In this document: positions 11,701 to 21,954 of the stretch, piece after piece
How the letters are laid out: every line of letters starts with the position of its first letter
Position numbering within the stretch: the stretch's first letter is position 1
DNA from: Undaria pinnatifida
Taxonomy: Eukaryota; Sar; Phaeophyceae; Laminariales; Alariaceae
Assembly (NCBI GenBank): GCA_012845835.1
Contig: JABAKD010000025.1
Coordinates: forward strand, 3,985,819-4,049,818
Direction: 5' to 3'
Length of the DNA: 64,000 nt
Translations under genes and position numbers: made by a program
The notes under the pieces: generated by a model
What the model saw: the letters and a program-made list of their open reading frames with translations, nothing else
Told to the model about the DNA's origin: nothing
Databases searched by the model: none

Positions 11701-13272
11701 AACCGCTCTGCTATTTCCGGCGCCCACTACGTTTTCCGCCACAGGTAACGACGACGCCATGTCAGCGATGGCCTCTTCCACAGTAAAGCATAAAAATAAA
11801 ATGCTCCCAGTATCGTGTTCGACACGCGGCGTGTGTGTCCCCAATCAATTGTGCTAGTCATGCTCGAAAAGAAAAAAAAAAAAAGCCCAGTGTTATTCCG
11901 CATTTATGGTCTTAAAATCGCCCAATTATGCCAGCATTCTCGAAATAATCATTTTTTAGCGGCCGCTTTTCTTCTGCCGCAGGCGACAACGACGATGTGC
12001 CAGCGATAGCCTCTCCAATTGAGGATCTTTTTCGAATTCCGAGCAAAACTTTTTTTTTTAAATGCCGACCAGGAGATACGAAACCCCTCTGCCTTTCCGG
12101 TGGCTGCCCCGTTTCTTTTCCACCACTGGCGGCGACGACGGCATGCCAGCGATCGCCTCTTGCAGAGACGAACACTAACAAAAGAAAATTGGTACCGCTT
12201 TTTCCCCCAGTTATGTTTGTTCTTGCAATAAAACGGTCCAAATGTGCTATTGGTATTGCTCTCTCTCATATGCTTTCGAAAAACAAGTTCCAAATATGCT
12301 ACAGGTATATACCAGGCGTTGTTCTTGAAAACCAGCCCGAACATGACATTGCTCTCGCTCTCTCTCTGATTAGCTCTCGAAAAACAGTCTAAATATGCCG
12401 TTGTTCCTTGAAAATAACCAAAATGTGCTATTGATGTTGTTCTCCCGGATTTGCTCTCGAAAAAACAGCCCATTGTGCTATCCACGCTATTGTTATTCCC
12501 TTAGAAGTGCTCAAACAGGCCAACATATCGAGAAAAAAATTGGAAAAAAAGTGTTTTCCGTTGCCCCACTGTTCTTCCCCGCCCTCGCGATGTCTGTCTG
12601 CCTGGTCGTCGAAAACGCAAACGTGCTCCGTCCCGACATTGCGGGGAGGGTATTAACTCTCTACGGCTTTGCATGAAATGAGTACCCCCCCCCCCCCCCC
12701 GCGCCCCAAGCGAAGACGACGACCTTCCAGCGATTTGCCGCTTCCAAAGACGAGGTCGTGGCCTTTTAAAAATATAATCCGCACAAAGAACTACAGAAAA
12801 GCCAGCCGACCACGTGAAACGTAAACCCCTCCGACATTTCCTGCGCCCCCTCATTACCCCCCATGTTTTGTCCTCCGCAGGAGGCGATGACGACATGCCA
12901 GCGATAGCTTCTTCGAAGGACGAGCTCGTGGCCGTGTTCAAGCTGGCGGGCATAAAGGCCAAGCCCAGGCAGGTGGACCAAGCGTGGTCGGCCCTCCTGT
13001 CGGGAGCAGCCCGAAGGACCGACGTTGACCCCGGGCCGTCGGGATGGTGCAGCAGCAAGGGCAGGGTAGCGGCAAAGTTGGTTCTCGCGGGGATGCGGCT
13101 GGATCCTGGCTTGTCGATCTCGGGGGCGGTGGGGGTGGTGGTGTTGGTAGTGTTTAGTTGCATGTCGGGTAGGTTTCGCCGGGGTGGCGCTAAGCGCGGC
13201 CACAGTAAGGGGGATGACATAGGCGGTCGAAATGGCTTCGCTGAGCGAGCGATGTCGAACGGGTTTCGATAG
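4297..13272 (+). CDS. Possible two-exon gene, small membrane protein of unknown function
   Basis: Predicted join of 4297-4636 and 12881-13272, about 243 residues. Exon 1 opens with an ATG in good context (A at -3, G at +4), encodes a Ser/Thr/Pro-rich start, a Gly/Glu-rich stretch, a strongly basic run (REKRRERRRRRRIRR) and a hydrophobic helix (AYLILGLLGVVVAA), and ends at a strong GTGAGT donor in phase 1. Exon 2 follows a long pyrimidine tract ending TCCTCCGCAG and starts with two bases, which fits phase 1; it begins GDDDMPAIASSKDELVAVF and has a second hydrophobic run near its end before a TAG stop. I do not recognise the family. The 8.2-kb intron carries many repeats, including degraded copies of the exon 2 start. 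Joining the two exons into one gene is inference from phase and strand; exon 2 might instead end at an internal donor. The basic run before the helix suggests a cytosolic N-terminus. Confidence 0.5.
4875..4968. mobile_element. ~90-bp TTAA-flanked MITE
   Basis: Ends AACCCCTTTACAACTGG and CTAAAAAAGGGGTTAA are short inverted repeats; the left TTAA is worn to CAA. Confidence 0.55.
5039..5245. mobile_element. Foldback element with GGGTC repeats
   Basis: Ends AAGGCTTTTCACGGGTCA and GACCCGTGAAAAGCCCT are inverted repeats; inside are GACCCGACCC runs on both strands. Confidence 0.7.
5250..5420 (+). mobile_element. Family C MITE, partial
   Basis: Right half only: GATGACGTCGGGGTGGCA to CCGGCGATTTCGTTAAAGAA and GGGCTACCGTAGAAC. 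Confidence 0.55.
7233..7567. mobile_element. ~340-bp MITE, TAGAGCTGTGAGTCGG ends
   Basis: Inverted ends TAGAGCTGTGAGTCGGCA and GTGCCGGTTCACAGCTCTA; inner blocks AGCCAGCTGATGGCCAGCC and CTCCGGGAAACGACTAAC are shared with the copy at 9572. Confidence 0.75.
7805..8100 (+). mobile_element. SINE-like element with B-box
   Basis: GAGTTCGAGTCCCCCCGAG is tRNA T-arm-like; the body has GAAAGCGCGAGAGCGTGAGTT and GGTGACCACGGCTTGTCC. Confidence 0.5.
8717..8782 (+). repeat. (CAA)n microsatellite
   Basis: About 22 CAA units; the open frames through it (poly-Q, poly-N) are not supported as genes. Confidence 0.95.
9070..9370 (-). mobile_element. Family E retroposon interrupted by a TTAA element
   Basis: Same unit as at 2931 but split after AAAAATAAAG by a 92-bp insertion (9122-9213), then continuing GCTCACCACAC. 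Confidence 0.65.
9122..9213. mobile_element. ~90-bp TTAA-flanked MITE nested in a retroposon
   Basis: Splits a family E copy exactly at a TTA target, which shows the unit moved as a piece. Right end is AAAGGGGTTAA. Confidence 0.65.
9440..9550. repeat. (AACCC)n minisatellite
   Basis: About 18 imperfect AACCC units; possibly a diverged relative of the GGGTC arrays. Confidence 0.8.
9572..9912. mobile_element. ~340-bp MITE, second copy
   Basis: Full-length copy inserted close to the end of the (AACCC)n array. A fragment of the same family lies at 28655-28750. Confidence 0.75.
10318..10710 (-). mobile_element. Family H dispersed element (~400 bp)
   Basis: On the minus strand: GCATCGCCGTAGTCGCATG, CGTGCTCC-type and CCAAGCGCGAAGCGCCGTGA blocks, ending GGAGTTGGGTTCTCCACC. 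Confidence 0.65.
10780..10885 (+). repeat. Family I ~100-bp repeat before C-rich tracts
   Basis: GGAGTAGGAACGGTGCTCCG and GTGGTCAATGGTCAAATGAC, ending GAGTACGCC in a C-rich run. Other copies: 13980-14045 (minus), 24785-24885, 51575-51640 (minus) and 54865-54950. Confidence 0.65.
11175..12840 (+). repeat. Array of degraded tandem copies of the exon 2 start
   Basis: At least six blocks resemble the acceptor and first ~110 bases of the exon at 12881: near 11180-11255, 11430-11565, 11565-11715, 11728-11790, 11960-12085, 12110-12175 and 12690-12830. Each has a pyrimidine tract, an AG, a GGCGAYxACGACG core and MTGYCAGCG. The copies at 11430 and 11565 are nearly identical to each other and so recent; the others are decayed and carry stops. 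Confidence 0.75.
12881..13272 (+). CDS. Exon 2 of the two-exon membrane-protein gene
   Basis: The acceptor TCCTCCGCAG follows a clear pyrimidine tract. The exon starts in phase 1 (two bases, then GGC GAT GAC GAC) and stays open to TAG at 13270-13272. The hydrophobic run AVGVVVLVVFSCM near the end could be a second membrane helix, or the exon could stop at one of the weak GT sites there. Confidence 0.5.
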
Positions 13273-13960
13273 TAGTAGGTAGTGCTGGCGGCGTTTTTGG
13301 GTTGGGGGGTCGGGGGGGGGGACCAGACAGGTTTCGAAAGTAGCGATGGAGGCGTTATTGGTTTTGAGGGGTAGGGGGGGGGGGGGCGGGTGTACCCGAT
13401 ATTCATGCATGGCCGTAGTCGTGTGGCCGTAGGTCCCCACATCTCTACATTGACGGAAACGGAGCTCGTCGGGTTTTTTCACCGACTAGAGAGACATCGC
13501 ATGCACCGAGCGCGAAGAGCCGTGAGGTGTGCGGCGAGTCGCATGAAAAGGGTGAGCTGCACCCTGCGAAGAACCAGTTAGTTGCTTGTGAGGCGGACTC
13601 CCTTCCGCACCTAGTGCGTGCTTTCGTTCTTGCCTTTCGGGCGACAGCTTCGAACGAAGTTATTTGTGTCCTGGTGTGGCCACTTCTAGAGGCAACAATG
13701 AATGGCTATTGCTACTATGTAACTGCCTCGTGAGTGCCTTACCATATGCACACTAGGTGACACCGTCGCCCTTCCGCGGAGTTAAGGTTCCCCACTCCGC
13801 ACAACATTATCTAACTTGGGGGTAGGGGAGGGCGAATATCTGGGGAGGTGACGCGCGCAGGATTGGGAGGTTCTAGCACTATGTCATTCGCGCCGACCGG
13901 TGTCGGGCAGGTTTTGATAGTAGTGCTGGTGGCGTTAGAGTTCGGGGGGAATAGGAGGGG
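13150..13960 (+). repeat. Degenerate repeats after exon 2 of the membrane-protein gene
   Basis: Blocks resembling GTCGGGYAGGTTTYGATAG followed by TAGTGCTGGYGGCG occur near 13155, 13250, 13320 and 13890. The last is separated from the others by a 400-bp dispersed element. They look like decayed tandem copies of the 3' part of the exon. Confidence 0.45.
13385..13815 (+). mobile_element. Family H dispersed element
   Basis: Full copy, from GGTGTACCCGATATTCATGC to TTCCCCACTCCGCACAACA. Confidence 0.65.
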
Positions 13961-14406
13961 GGGAGAGGGGGCGTACTAATTTTTTTATTGCCTTTGTCAT
14001 TTGACCATTGACCACGCATCCCTTTCGAGGTGGAGCGGCTATCGCTGGAACTGTCCCCGGCGCGCGATGGTGGCGGGATTCTTCTACAGCAGGACGTGTT
14101 ATGAATGCGGGGATGCCGACACGCCATGATGACTTGTCGCGGTCTTTCAGCAAGAGGCGGGGATCACTCTTGGCGATCCATCGTTGAGTCATGGTGTGGG
14201 GCACGAACCGACGCTGCCTCTACATCCTTCGTTGGCGGTAGTCAGGCGGTCCAGTCCGGATCGAGGGACACGCCTCTTCTTAAGAAAAAAAGTCAAGCAT
14301 GGCGGTCAGATGGCGGTGGTATGATTCCAGTCGGGTTGTGTTGACGTGGGGTTTATTTATAGTTGTGTATTGGGAAAGGGCACGGATAGGGCGTGCGCTC
14401 TTCCTG

Positions 14407-14497
14407 TTAACCCCTTCACAAGTGGAAACCCGTTTTTGGGCACAAAGTTACTTGGATTTAGCATAGGGAGGGGTTCGGGGGCTCTGAAGGGAGTTAA
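14407..14497. mobile_element. ~90-bp TTAA-flanked MITE
   Basis: TTAA on both sides; TTAACCCCTTCACAACTGG start and CTCTGAAGGGAGTTAA end. Confidence 0.65.
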
Positions 14498-14914
14498 CAT
14501 GATGAAAAGAACCGTTGAAGTTTTGACGACGAATATACGATATGTTGGCCGAAAAGGTTGTGGGGATGTTTTTCCGCTATCCATTGTAGTACCAGTAACT
14601 GCCGCTGAACGTCCCGCCTTGGTTTTTCGTCATGCTTTTGTGTGGTGTGAAAGAAGGTTATTGTCGGAATATTTGGCGCTATTATGATGATTGTCTAAGA
14701 TAAGAGCTGAACGCCCTGCCTTCGTTGGTGACACGAAACAAAGAGAGAGGAGGCACATCGTTTTTTGTTTTTTTTTCGCTTTTTTTTACTTTATTTTATT
14801 TTTATTTTTATTTTTATTTTCATTTTTATTTTCATTTTTTTTATTTTCAAATATATACGTATTTATTCTTTTGTTTATTTTTAGTTGTGGTAGAGGGGAG
14901 CACCCGTTTTTTTT

Positions 14915-15000
14915 TCTTCTTTTTTTTTCTCATCCTCCGGCGGATGGGGAAAAATAAAGGTTTAGCTCACCACACTTCCACGTATTTTCATACGCACTTG
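14915..15000 (-). mobile_element. Family E retroposon, 5' truncated
   Basis: Keeps only the tail end up to CGTATGAAAATACGTGG, as expected for truncated reverse transcription. Confidence 0.6.
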
Positions 15001-15249
15001 TTTTTTTTTTTTCTGGAGATCCCTCGCTTGGTTGGGGATGCCCTACATTGTTGTTGTGTTATTATTGCGTTTTTCACAACACTGCTGCGTATCTGTCACA
15101 TGGGGAGCTCAAACGGAAAGCAGCAAACCCGAAAAAAACGTTTTTGAGTAAACTGGAGGCGCAAACCCGATGGGCAGATATTAGATATTAGACCCACATG
15201 GGGTACATCTATACTAAAAAAGGGCATGTGTTCACCGACGATTTGAGGT

Positions 15250-15319
15250 TTAACCCCTTTACAACTGGAAACCCGTTTTGGGGACAAAATTACTTGAACT
15301 TAGTATAGGGAGGGGTTAA
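15250..15319. mobile_element. TTAA-flanked MITE, shortened
   Basis: TTAA at both ends but lacks the GGGGGCTCTAAA block. Confidence 0.55.
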
Positions 15320-15321
15320 GG

Positions 15322-15625
15322 GAGACTCATTCTGCGATTTAGCCCCCCCCCCCAAAAAAAAAACAAAAAAAACAACAGTGATCTTTTGACGAACGTTTCA
15401 GGGCTGCTCGACACGACGAACAGTATAGTGTGCCCAGTAGACTGTACGTGGAAAAAGAAAACAGTATATATATATATATTCTTGTTTGCAAAAGGACTAC
15501 ATATCGTACGATGACGTCGGGGTGGCAAGGGGCACCGTGTTTCCGGGGGTATGGGCTGGAGCTAGTTTCAAAACCGGCTATATATGTGTACTATAGCGTT
15601 TGAAAGAATAAAGTTAAGGGGGGCT
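15322..15625 (+). mobile_element. Family C MITE
   Basis: Starts GACTCATTCTGCGATTTAG and keeps the GACGAACGTTTCAGGGCTGC and GATGACGTCGGGGTGGCA blocks. Confidence 0.6.
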
Positions 15626-16145
15626 ACTGTCGCTGGAGTGCTCTGCACCTTTTTTTCCCTCTGCCGTTCTTCGTTTGAGGTCTTCTGCTGTAGCATTTTC
15701 CCTGAGGCTTCGTAGCCTCGCAGGGTAGAGGTGCGGGAGTAGGTTGTGAAGAGCCGCATCTTCGAGTCATGTTCTAGATCGTGGAACCGGTGCTTCCCTG
15801 AATCTTCCATATTTCTGCGTATATATACGGCTCATCAGGGTGGGCTAGTGTTATGGTATTCCCCTAGGAGCCTAACAGGCCGTAATATATGATATACGGC
15901 GGGATATAAAAGGGTTTCACATGCCAAGGCATGTTCGTATAGGAAAAAGGGGATGATGCTCTTGCCTCGCGGAATTGAATGCTATTATTCAGTTCGTCTG
16001 TGGCGTGTGTGTGTGGAACTATTACAAGAGCATATCTAGTGCAAGTGAGCGACCAACGTGGAACAAGCCTGGTAGAGAAACCCGCAAAGGGTGGCCACAG
16101 GTGTCTGTAACAGCCCCTTCATCTTAATATACTAGCCCGTAGAAC

Positions 16146-16375
16146 GTTTTTTTTTTTTTTTTTTTTTCTCATCCTCCGGCGGATGGGGAAAAATAAAGCT
16201 TTAGCTCACCACACTTCCGCGTATTTTCATACGCGTCGTGTGTCGATTTAACTCAGTTGCTTTCGCAGCCCAACGCTAGCTGGCGCACCCTTCGAGTCCC
16301 ATTGTAGGTATAGCGTAAGCTGTCCCTGTCATTGGTCCTCGTTACAACCCCGGCAGCGCAAGCTGCCGTTGTATA
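16146..16375 (-). mobile_element. Family E retroposon, near full length
   Basis: Clean tail of over 20 T on the plus strand and all conserved blocks; nearly identical to the copy at 2931. Confidence 0.65.
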
Positions 16376-16504
16376 CGGGTGCGTACCGAAAACTCCGAAC
16401 TCCGTGGTTCAGAAAATATTTTTAATGTCGAAACGTAATTTTTTTTGAGCTGTAGCATGGGATGCAAAGCTAGCCCCCCAAGTATAGCAAATAAACGTTA
16501 AGGT

Positions 16505-16885
16505 ATTAGAGTGGGGTATTGGTCCGTTGGACCACTTGCAAAAGGTTAACCAATTGCCTACCCAAACTAAGCCTTACAACACTTTCCCCCCCTGAAACGG
16601 CTAGAAGATAGCAGGTCGGCCGGATATACGGGCGGACCTGTCAATATCCACGCGGTTTCATTTCCTGTGGGGATACCGGGGAGAGTATTTTTCCAAGTTC
16701 GACATGGGGATGGGGAAAGTCTTGGAAAAAGTTTGTTATTGGTGGATGGTGGGATTCGAACCCAGGACCCCAAAAACCCATGGTCTGTCGACGACGCCAT
16801 TTGTCGAGGAATTAGTGGGGTATTAGTCTGTTTTGACCACTTGCATAAGGTTAACCAGTAGCTTACCATAACTAAGCCTCATAAC
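16505..16885 (-). mobile_element. TRIM-like element, second complete copy
   Basis: Same layout reversed, with both terminal repeats and a better tRNA-like box (GGTTCGAATCC). CGTTT flanks both sides, a possible 5-bp target duplication. Confidence 0.65.
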
Positions 16886-17308
16886 ACAAACGCATGCTAC
16901 GGCGGTGGCAGAGAGGTGCTGCACGCACCATTTTATTTTTTTTCTGGAGATCCCTCACCTAGGGAGCTCTTGAAAAAAAAAAAAAAAAAAAAAAAACGAG
17001 TAATAAACTAAAAGTGCACACGATCCGATGCGATGCGATGAACGATGAACATACACCCGTTGGGACCCCAAGGTATTCACCAACGACGACAGCCTTTTTT
17101 TTATGAGAACAACACGGTGCCACTCGCGCGAGTGACCCCCCCTTGTTTCTTGCGGTATACCTTTTTTTGGCAAGAACGGTTTTTGAATGACGGGACTCAC
17201 TTAAACAAAAAAAAATCGTCGTGGAAAGAGGTCTTTTTGTTTTTGTTTGCATGATTTTCTCGTTGTGTACGTACCTCGCCAGGACAAGGGATTTTTCATC
17301 CGCTTGTT

Positions 17309-17465
17309 AAGGTATTAGTGGGGTATTAGTCCGTTGGACCACTTGAAAAAGGGTAACCAATAGCTTAATACCCAAACTATGCCTTACAACACTCTCCCCC
17401 CCTGAAACGGCGGGATACCAGGTCGGCCGGATATACGGGCGGACCTGTCAATATTCAAACGATAC
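17309..17465 (-). mobile_element. TRIM-like element, partial
   Basis: One terminal repeat plus the purine-tract side of the inner region, cut off after the CAATATTCAAACG block. Confidence 0.6.
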
Positions 17466-17574
17466 AAGTAGCAGTTTTATTTTTTCTCGAAATCAGTTTT
17501 TGGGAGGAGGTCTTGAGCTCTCGAACTGAGGAACCTTATAAAAAAAACGCGGTAAACCTCTATCGAAGCTTGCG

Positions 17575-17880
17575 TCACTATACATATGTTTGCTTGTTGT
17601 ATTTTGTAAGATGTAAGGGTATAGGGCGGAGACACAGAGTGTCCCCTGCAGCTCTGCCAATTGAGCAGGTCCTCACTTTTATGAGCCTTCGTAGAGACGT
17701 ACGTAGCTTCATTCGATTCCACCAGAGCCCGGGTGGCTTCTGAGATCGGAGGCTCGTGCGCCTCCAATCTATTTCCTGACTATATCCCGAATAAAAAACG
17801 CCAACCTTATCATACGAAACCCATCCAAATGACCTCAATTCGGATAATTACAGGCCTTTCGAGACCGTATCTTGACAAAG
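17575..17880 (-). mobile_element. SINE-like element with tRNA-like D arm, second copy
   Basis: Minus-strand copy of the element at 1017, about 100 bp longer because of an extra block after TTATTCGGGATATAG. Holds the intact D-arm-like GCTCAATTGGCAGAGC. Confidence 0.55.
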
Positions 17881-18089
17881 ATGTATCTGTCTTACAATTT
17901 GTAAGCTCAGAGCCCCACATGGGTACGGTAATATCATGGTAACTACATGGTTACACCCATCCATTGGAATGTTCTATCTTGCGATTCGTGTACAATAACA
18001 CACCACGAAGCTATAACACATTGTATACCACACCTAAAAAATGTTTGTATACCACACCTAACATGAAAAATCTGCTAGAATAATACTCC

Positions 18090-18510
18090 AGTAAAAAATA
18101 CCAGGCAGGTCATATAAACTGATGCATTCCTTCTACAACCGTCAGATTTGTCCCATTGAAGGATTCATAGTTTCCGCACACAAATTGAGTTGTCCCGCCC
18201 GTCCCCCCCCCCCCCCCCCGCCCCCCCGATCCCTCTTGTTCAAACCCCCTACCTAAAATCAAAATCTGCCGGAGTAAGAAACACTACCAGGCGGCTGATA
18301 TCACCTCATTATCTTTCTTGCCATCCATGCCGTAGCTCCAATTCATTTCTGCCCCCCCCCCCCCCGCGCTCCCTTTTGTTCAAACCCCCCACCTAAAATC
18401 AAAATATATATGCCAGAGCAATAAACACTACCAGGCAGTTGATATGTTGATATCACCTCATTATATTTCTAGCCATCCATGCCGTACCTCAAATTCATCC
18501 CCCCTCCCCC
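18090..18510. repeat. Tandem ~150-bp units with poly-C
   Basis: Two good units (18215-18350, 18356-18505) and one partial share ACCTAAAATCAAAAT, AACACTACCAGGC and CTAGCCATCCATGCCGTA-like blocks separated by C runs. Confidence 0.7.
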
Positions 18511-18769
18511 CCCCCAAAAAAAAAAAAAAAAACGCCTCCTCCTTCCCCACCACCCGAACCATCGCCTAGACCTAGCACCACGTGTATAGCAAGTCCCTGC
18601 ATCTATACGACTTAAAGTTGTTGGAAATCCCCTCCCCCTCCCGCGAACCCCCCCCTCCCACTCCTTTAAAAACTCCGCCCTCCCCTCACCGGTTATTCGA
18701 CTTACAGGATTCACTTGATAAACTGATGCATTTCCTTCCACAGCTGTCAGATTTTGTCCCCCTCAAAAA

Positions 18770-19010
18770 CGGGTTTTATAGTTTCCGCGCACAGACTGAC
18801 TGGACTAACATCACCCTGTTGACCCTGGTACAAGCTACACTGTAGTTGCAAGGGGAGTCGCCGACCTATATCATTCATGAGGACACACAACATCCGTAAT
18901 ACGCGCGATCGGAGTAGACCACACACAGCTTGCAAAGAAGATGAGTTTATCGACAAAATCTTCGATCTCACAGCTAGCTGGAGAGGGTATTTTTATTTTC
19001 ATAACATCTA
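18770..19010 (-). repeat. Dispersed repeat family A
   Basis: Full-length reverse copy, from TATAGTTTCCGCGCACAG to CTTCGATCTCACAGCTAGC. Confidence 0.75.
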
Positions 19011-19467
19011 TTCCACCGTTTCTAGCGCCCATTTTTATTTTCATAACATCATCATTGCTATAATCCTCCCCGTAAAGACAAGCTAAAAAAGAGTTTCGAC
19101 CCTAAATTCGTCGAAACTCACAGCTGACGCGTCGTTAGAACAATACCGATACACCATAAAAAAAAAAAATGAAGCATTTTTTTTTTCTTTTAATTCCTAG
19201 GGAGATTTCCTATTCCTAGACCATAGGGTTTGTGTTACTTGGGTTTCTTTTTTTTTCTGCTTGTACCCTCAGGAAACATATAGTAGTACAGTTTTTGGGC
19301 GAGGTATTGTACAAGGAGGCGTTGCATAAGGAGCTATGGTGTAAGGTGAGGTGCTGCACATCTCGAGATGCCGTGTGGGGGGAGCTTTCGTTTGTTCTCC
19401 TGCGATTCAAGGCTGCGGCGGCGAGGGGGGGGGGCTGATTCTACGATAGTGTTGATGAATTACTGCT

Positions 19468-19690
19468 GAGGTATTAATCCGTTTGCTGAGGTATTAATCC
19501 GTTTGACCACTTTGCGAAAGGTTAACCAATAGCTTACCCAAACTACGCCTTATAACACTCTCCCCCCTTGAAACGGCGGGATAGCAGGTCGGCAGGATAT
19601 ACGGCGGACCTGTCAATATCCAAGCCGTTTCATTTCCTGGGGATAGCGGGAAGGAGAGTATTTTTCAAGTTGGAGCCCAAACTAAGCCTT
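19468..19690 (-). mobile_element. TRIM-like element, partial
   Basis: One terminal repeat, with a short duplication of GCTGAGGTATTAATCCGTTT at its edge, and inner sequence up to AGAGTATTTTTCAAG. Confidence 0.6.
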
Positions 19691-19697
19691 AGTATAA

Positions 19698-19985
19698 CGA
19701 TAGCTCCCCCACCAAAGAAACAGTGTTTTTTTTTGTTGCTTTTCTTTAACGAACGTTTCAGGGCTGCTCGACGCGAGGAAGGATGCTGTTTACGTGAAAA
19801 AACACATACATCTTCATCTATATTTTCTTGTTCTTTCGAAGGACACGTCGAACGAACGATGACGGCGGGGTCGCTATGGGGCAACGTATTTTTACGAGAT
19901 ACGGCCGGTGGAGCTGGTTTTCAAAACCAGCGATTTTCGTTTGAAGAAAAGTTGGCGGGGGGGGGGCTCGTACCGTCGAACGAGT
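19698..19985 (+). mobile_element. Family C MITE
   Basis: Nearly complete, with GAACGTTTCAGGGCTGCTCG and AACCAGCGATTTTCGTTTGA; the left end is joined to a TRIM-like fragment. Confidence 0.6.
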
Positions 19986-20244
19986 TGGGGCGCTGCCCTC
20001 TTGTTCACCACCAGATTTGAGCTATTCGCGCGACGAGTGGCCCCGTAGCTTGCCACTACTGGCACAAACGTTTCATATCAGGCGATAGTTTCGGGGGTGC
20101 AGCGTGGCTTCCTATCCCAGGGTGGATTCACGTGTCCCAAGACTAAAACAGAGTCCGAAAGCTTTTTTTTTGCGGCCGCAGAAGGAACACACACGGGGGT
20201 CACTCACTGGCGCGAGTGTGACCCCCGGTCACTGCAAAGGTGAC

Positions 20245-20530
20245 TCTTTTTTTTTCACACTCTCCTACTCTCCAGCTTCTGGGCAAAGCCGTGGTCACAG
20301 GTGTCGTCCCTTCTCCCCCCCGGTTCTTGCCTTCAATTTTTATCGCACATAGGGTTCAGTAAATCCCACTGCTCGTCGATTTTTCATCTCTTGTTGCTAA
20401 CTCACGCTCTTCTCGCGCTTTCCGCAGGTCAGTTTGTGCACAAGAAAAAGTCCCCACGAATTCATTCGAGTATGCGCTCGGGGGGATTCGAACTCACGAT
20501 AAACTGACCTATCTATACCAAACTGGCTCT
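20245..20530 (-). mobile_element. SINE-like element with B-box, second copy
   Basis: Minus-strand copy with GAGTTCGAATCCCCCCGAG. Body fragments also occur at 35375-35600 and 50815-50920. Confidence 0.5.
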
Positions 20531-21954
20531 GTACCCCCACCGGCAAAAAGCATGTTCGGTGTTTCTTTTGATGCAGCGTGGCTAACCATCCCCTCTCGCA
20601 TTAACATCGAGAACGCTAAACAGCACACGAAAAAAATCATGTGAGTGACCGCAAGGAACAGGGGGGTCACTCGCGCGAGTGACGCCGAGCCTGACCAAGG
20701 CTACGGCAGGGGGGGTACCGCCGTTTTCACTGGTGTGTTTAAGCCACTCACGGATGAAAAAGGTTTAGGCACTTGTTTCGGAGCAGCTTAGATTACCTTT
20801 GTGCATTGCGGATTGATTTCGTCAATATAAACCACGAAGAAAACGTAAGATCGCAAAATAACAAAGGGGTTACCCGCGCCGAGTGACCCCTAGCCACTGA
20901 AATTTAAGGCCCGAAAAAGGACCCCCCTACCGTAGCCTGGGTCGCCTCTGAAAAAAAAAAAGTTCCCAAAAGGGGGTAAAACGGCATAACCACCCTACCG
21001 TACTTGTAGCACTTACTTCTGAAACCAAGAACTGCGTTTTGTGCGGTGTTTGGACGATTTTCGACGATTTATGGGCAATTTTCGACGAATTTTGGACAAT
21101 TTTCGACGATCCGTGGACAATTTTCGACGATCCATGGACAATTTTGCGACGTTTTCTCTGGGTTAGAAACCGTTTCGGACAGAACCTAAAGTTCTGCACA
21201 ACGTCGGACGGGAAAAATAACAACAACAAACAGCTGATGATGATATTGATAGGCAGATCTAGATGGACAGCCCCCGCAGGCTCTTTGTCCACTGCGGTCA
21301 CGAAGACAAGGTCGAGAGAAAGGGAGACTCTCTCTCTTTCCCCGAGGCCGCCCTGCCCCCGGAGTGCATTAAAGCTTTCTGCTTGATTCATTCCTCCACA
21401 AGAAAGCAAGGCGTGCGCGCCAAGCAGGAGAATTCCCTACATAGCAAGAAGAGGCCTGCTGGGGCGGTGGTTCGCATAGTAACCGGGCAGGCTTTTTTCG
21501 CATCCAATACCCCCAATAGAAGAAACGATTCTTTTTTTGTGTGTGTGTCGAGAAAACATAGGTTCAAAACGCAAGAATTTTACAAAGCGACTTCCTTCCT
21601 TAGCAACCTCCTATGATGGAGGTAGCCTCTGCAAGGCAAGGCACGTTTTCGGAAAGACGGAGGAGCTCCTTAACCTATTTGAAAAAAAAAAAATCGTCCC
21701 GGAAATGTCGTTTTCTTGTTATTTCAGTACATATTATACGAACATTTTATTTTCTTCTTTTGGTGGTGCCTAAGACACGGCTTTTTTTTTTTTTGCTCAC
21801 CGGATCGCCCTAGTTCATTTCGTTTTTGTACCCCCCAAAATCATCAGTTTTTCGGTTTCATTTTCGTAGAGAAAAAAAAACGTGAAGGTTTACCGTACCG
21901 TGTATCCGTATATCCTTACACCCTGGGAGGTCACAAAAATCTGTTACTATTAAT

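Larger units (their letters stand above)
13273..21954. other. Intergenic stretch, repeats only
   Basis: Between the convergent membrane-protein and laminin IV genes. Contains the family H, E, F, C, D, K, A and J copies listed, poly-T and poly-C tracts and no supported exon. Confidence 0.55.

Noticed and set aside
12501-13442. 313-codon minus-strand frame over the membrane-protein exon 2
   Set aside because: High GC keeps it open, but the pyrimidine tract and acceptor, and the more protein-like translation, are on the plus strand.
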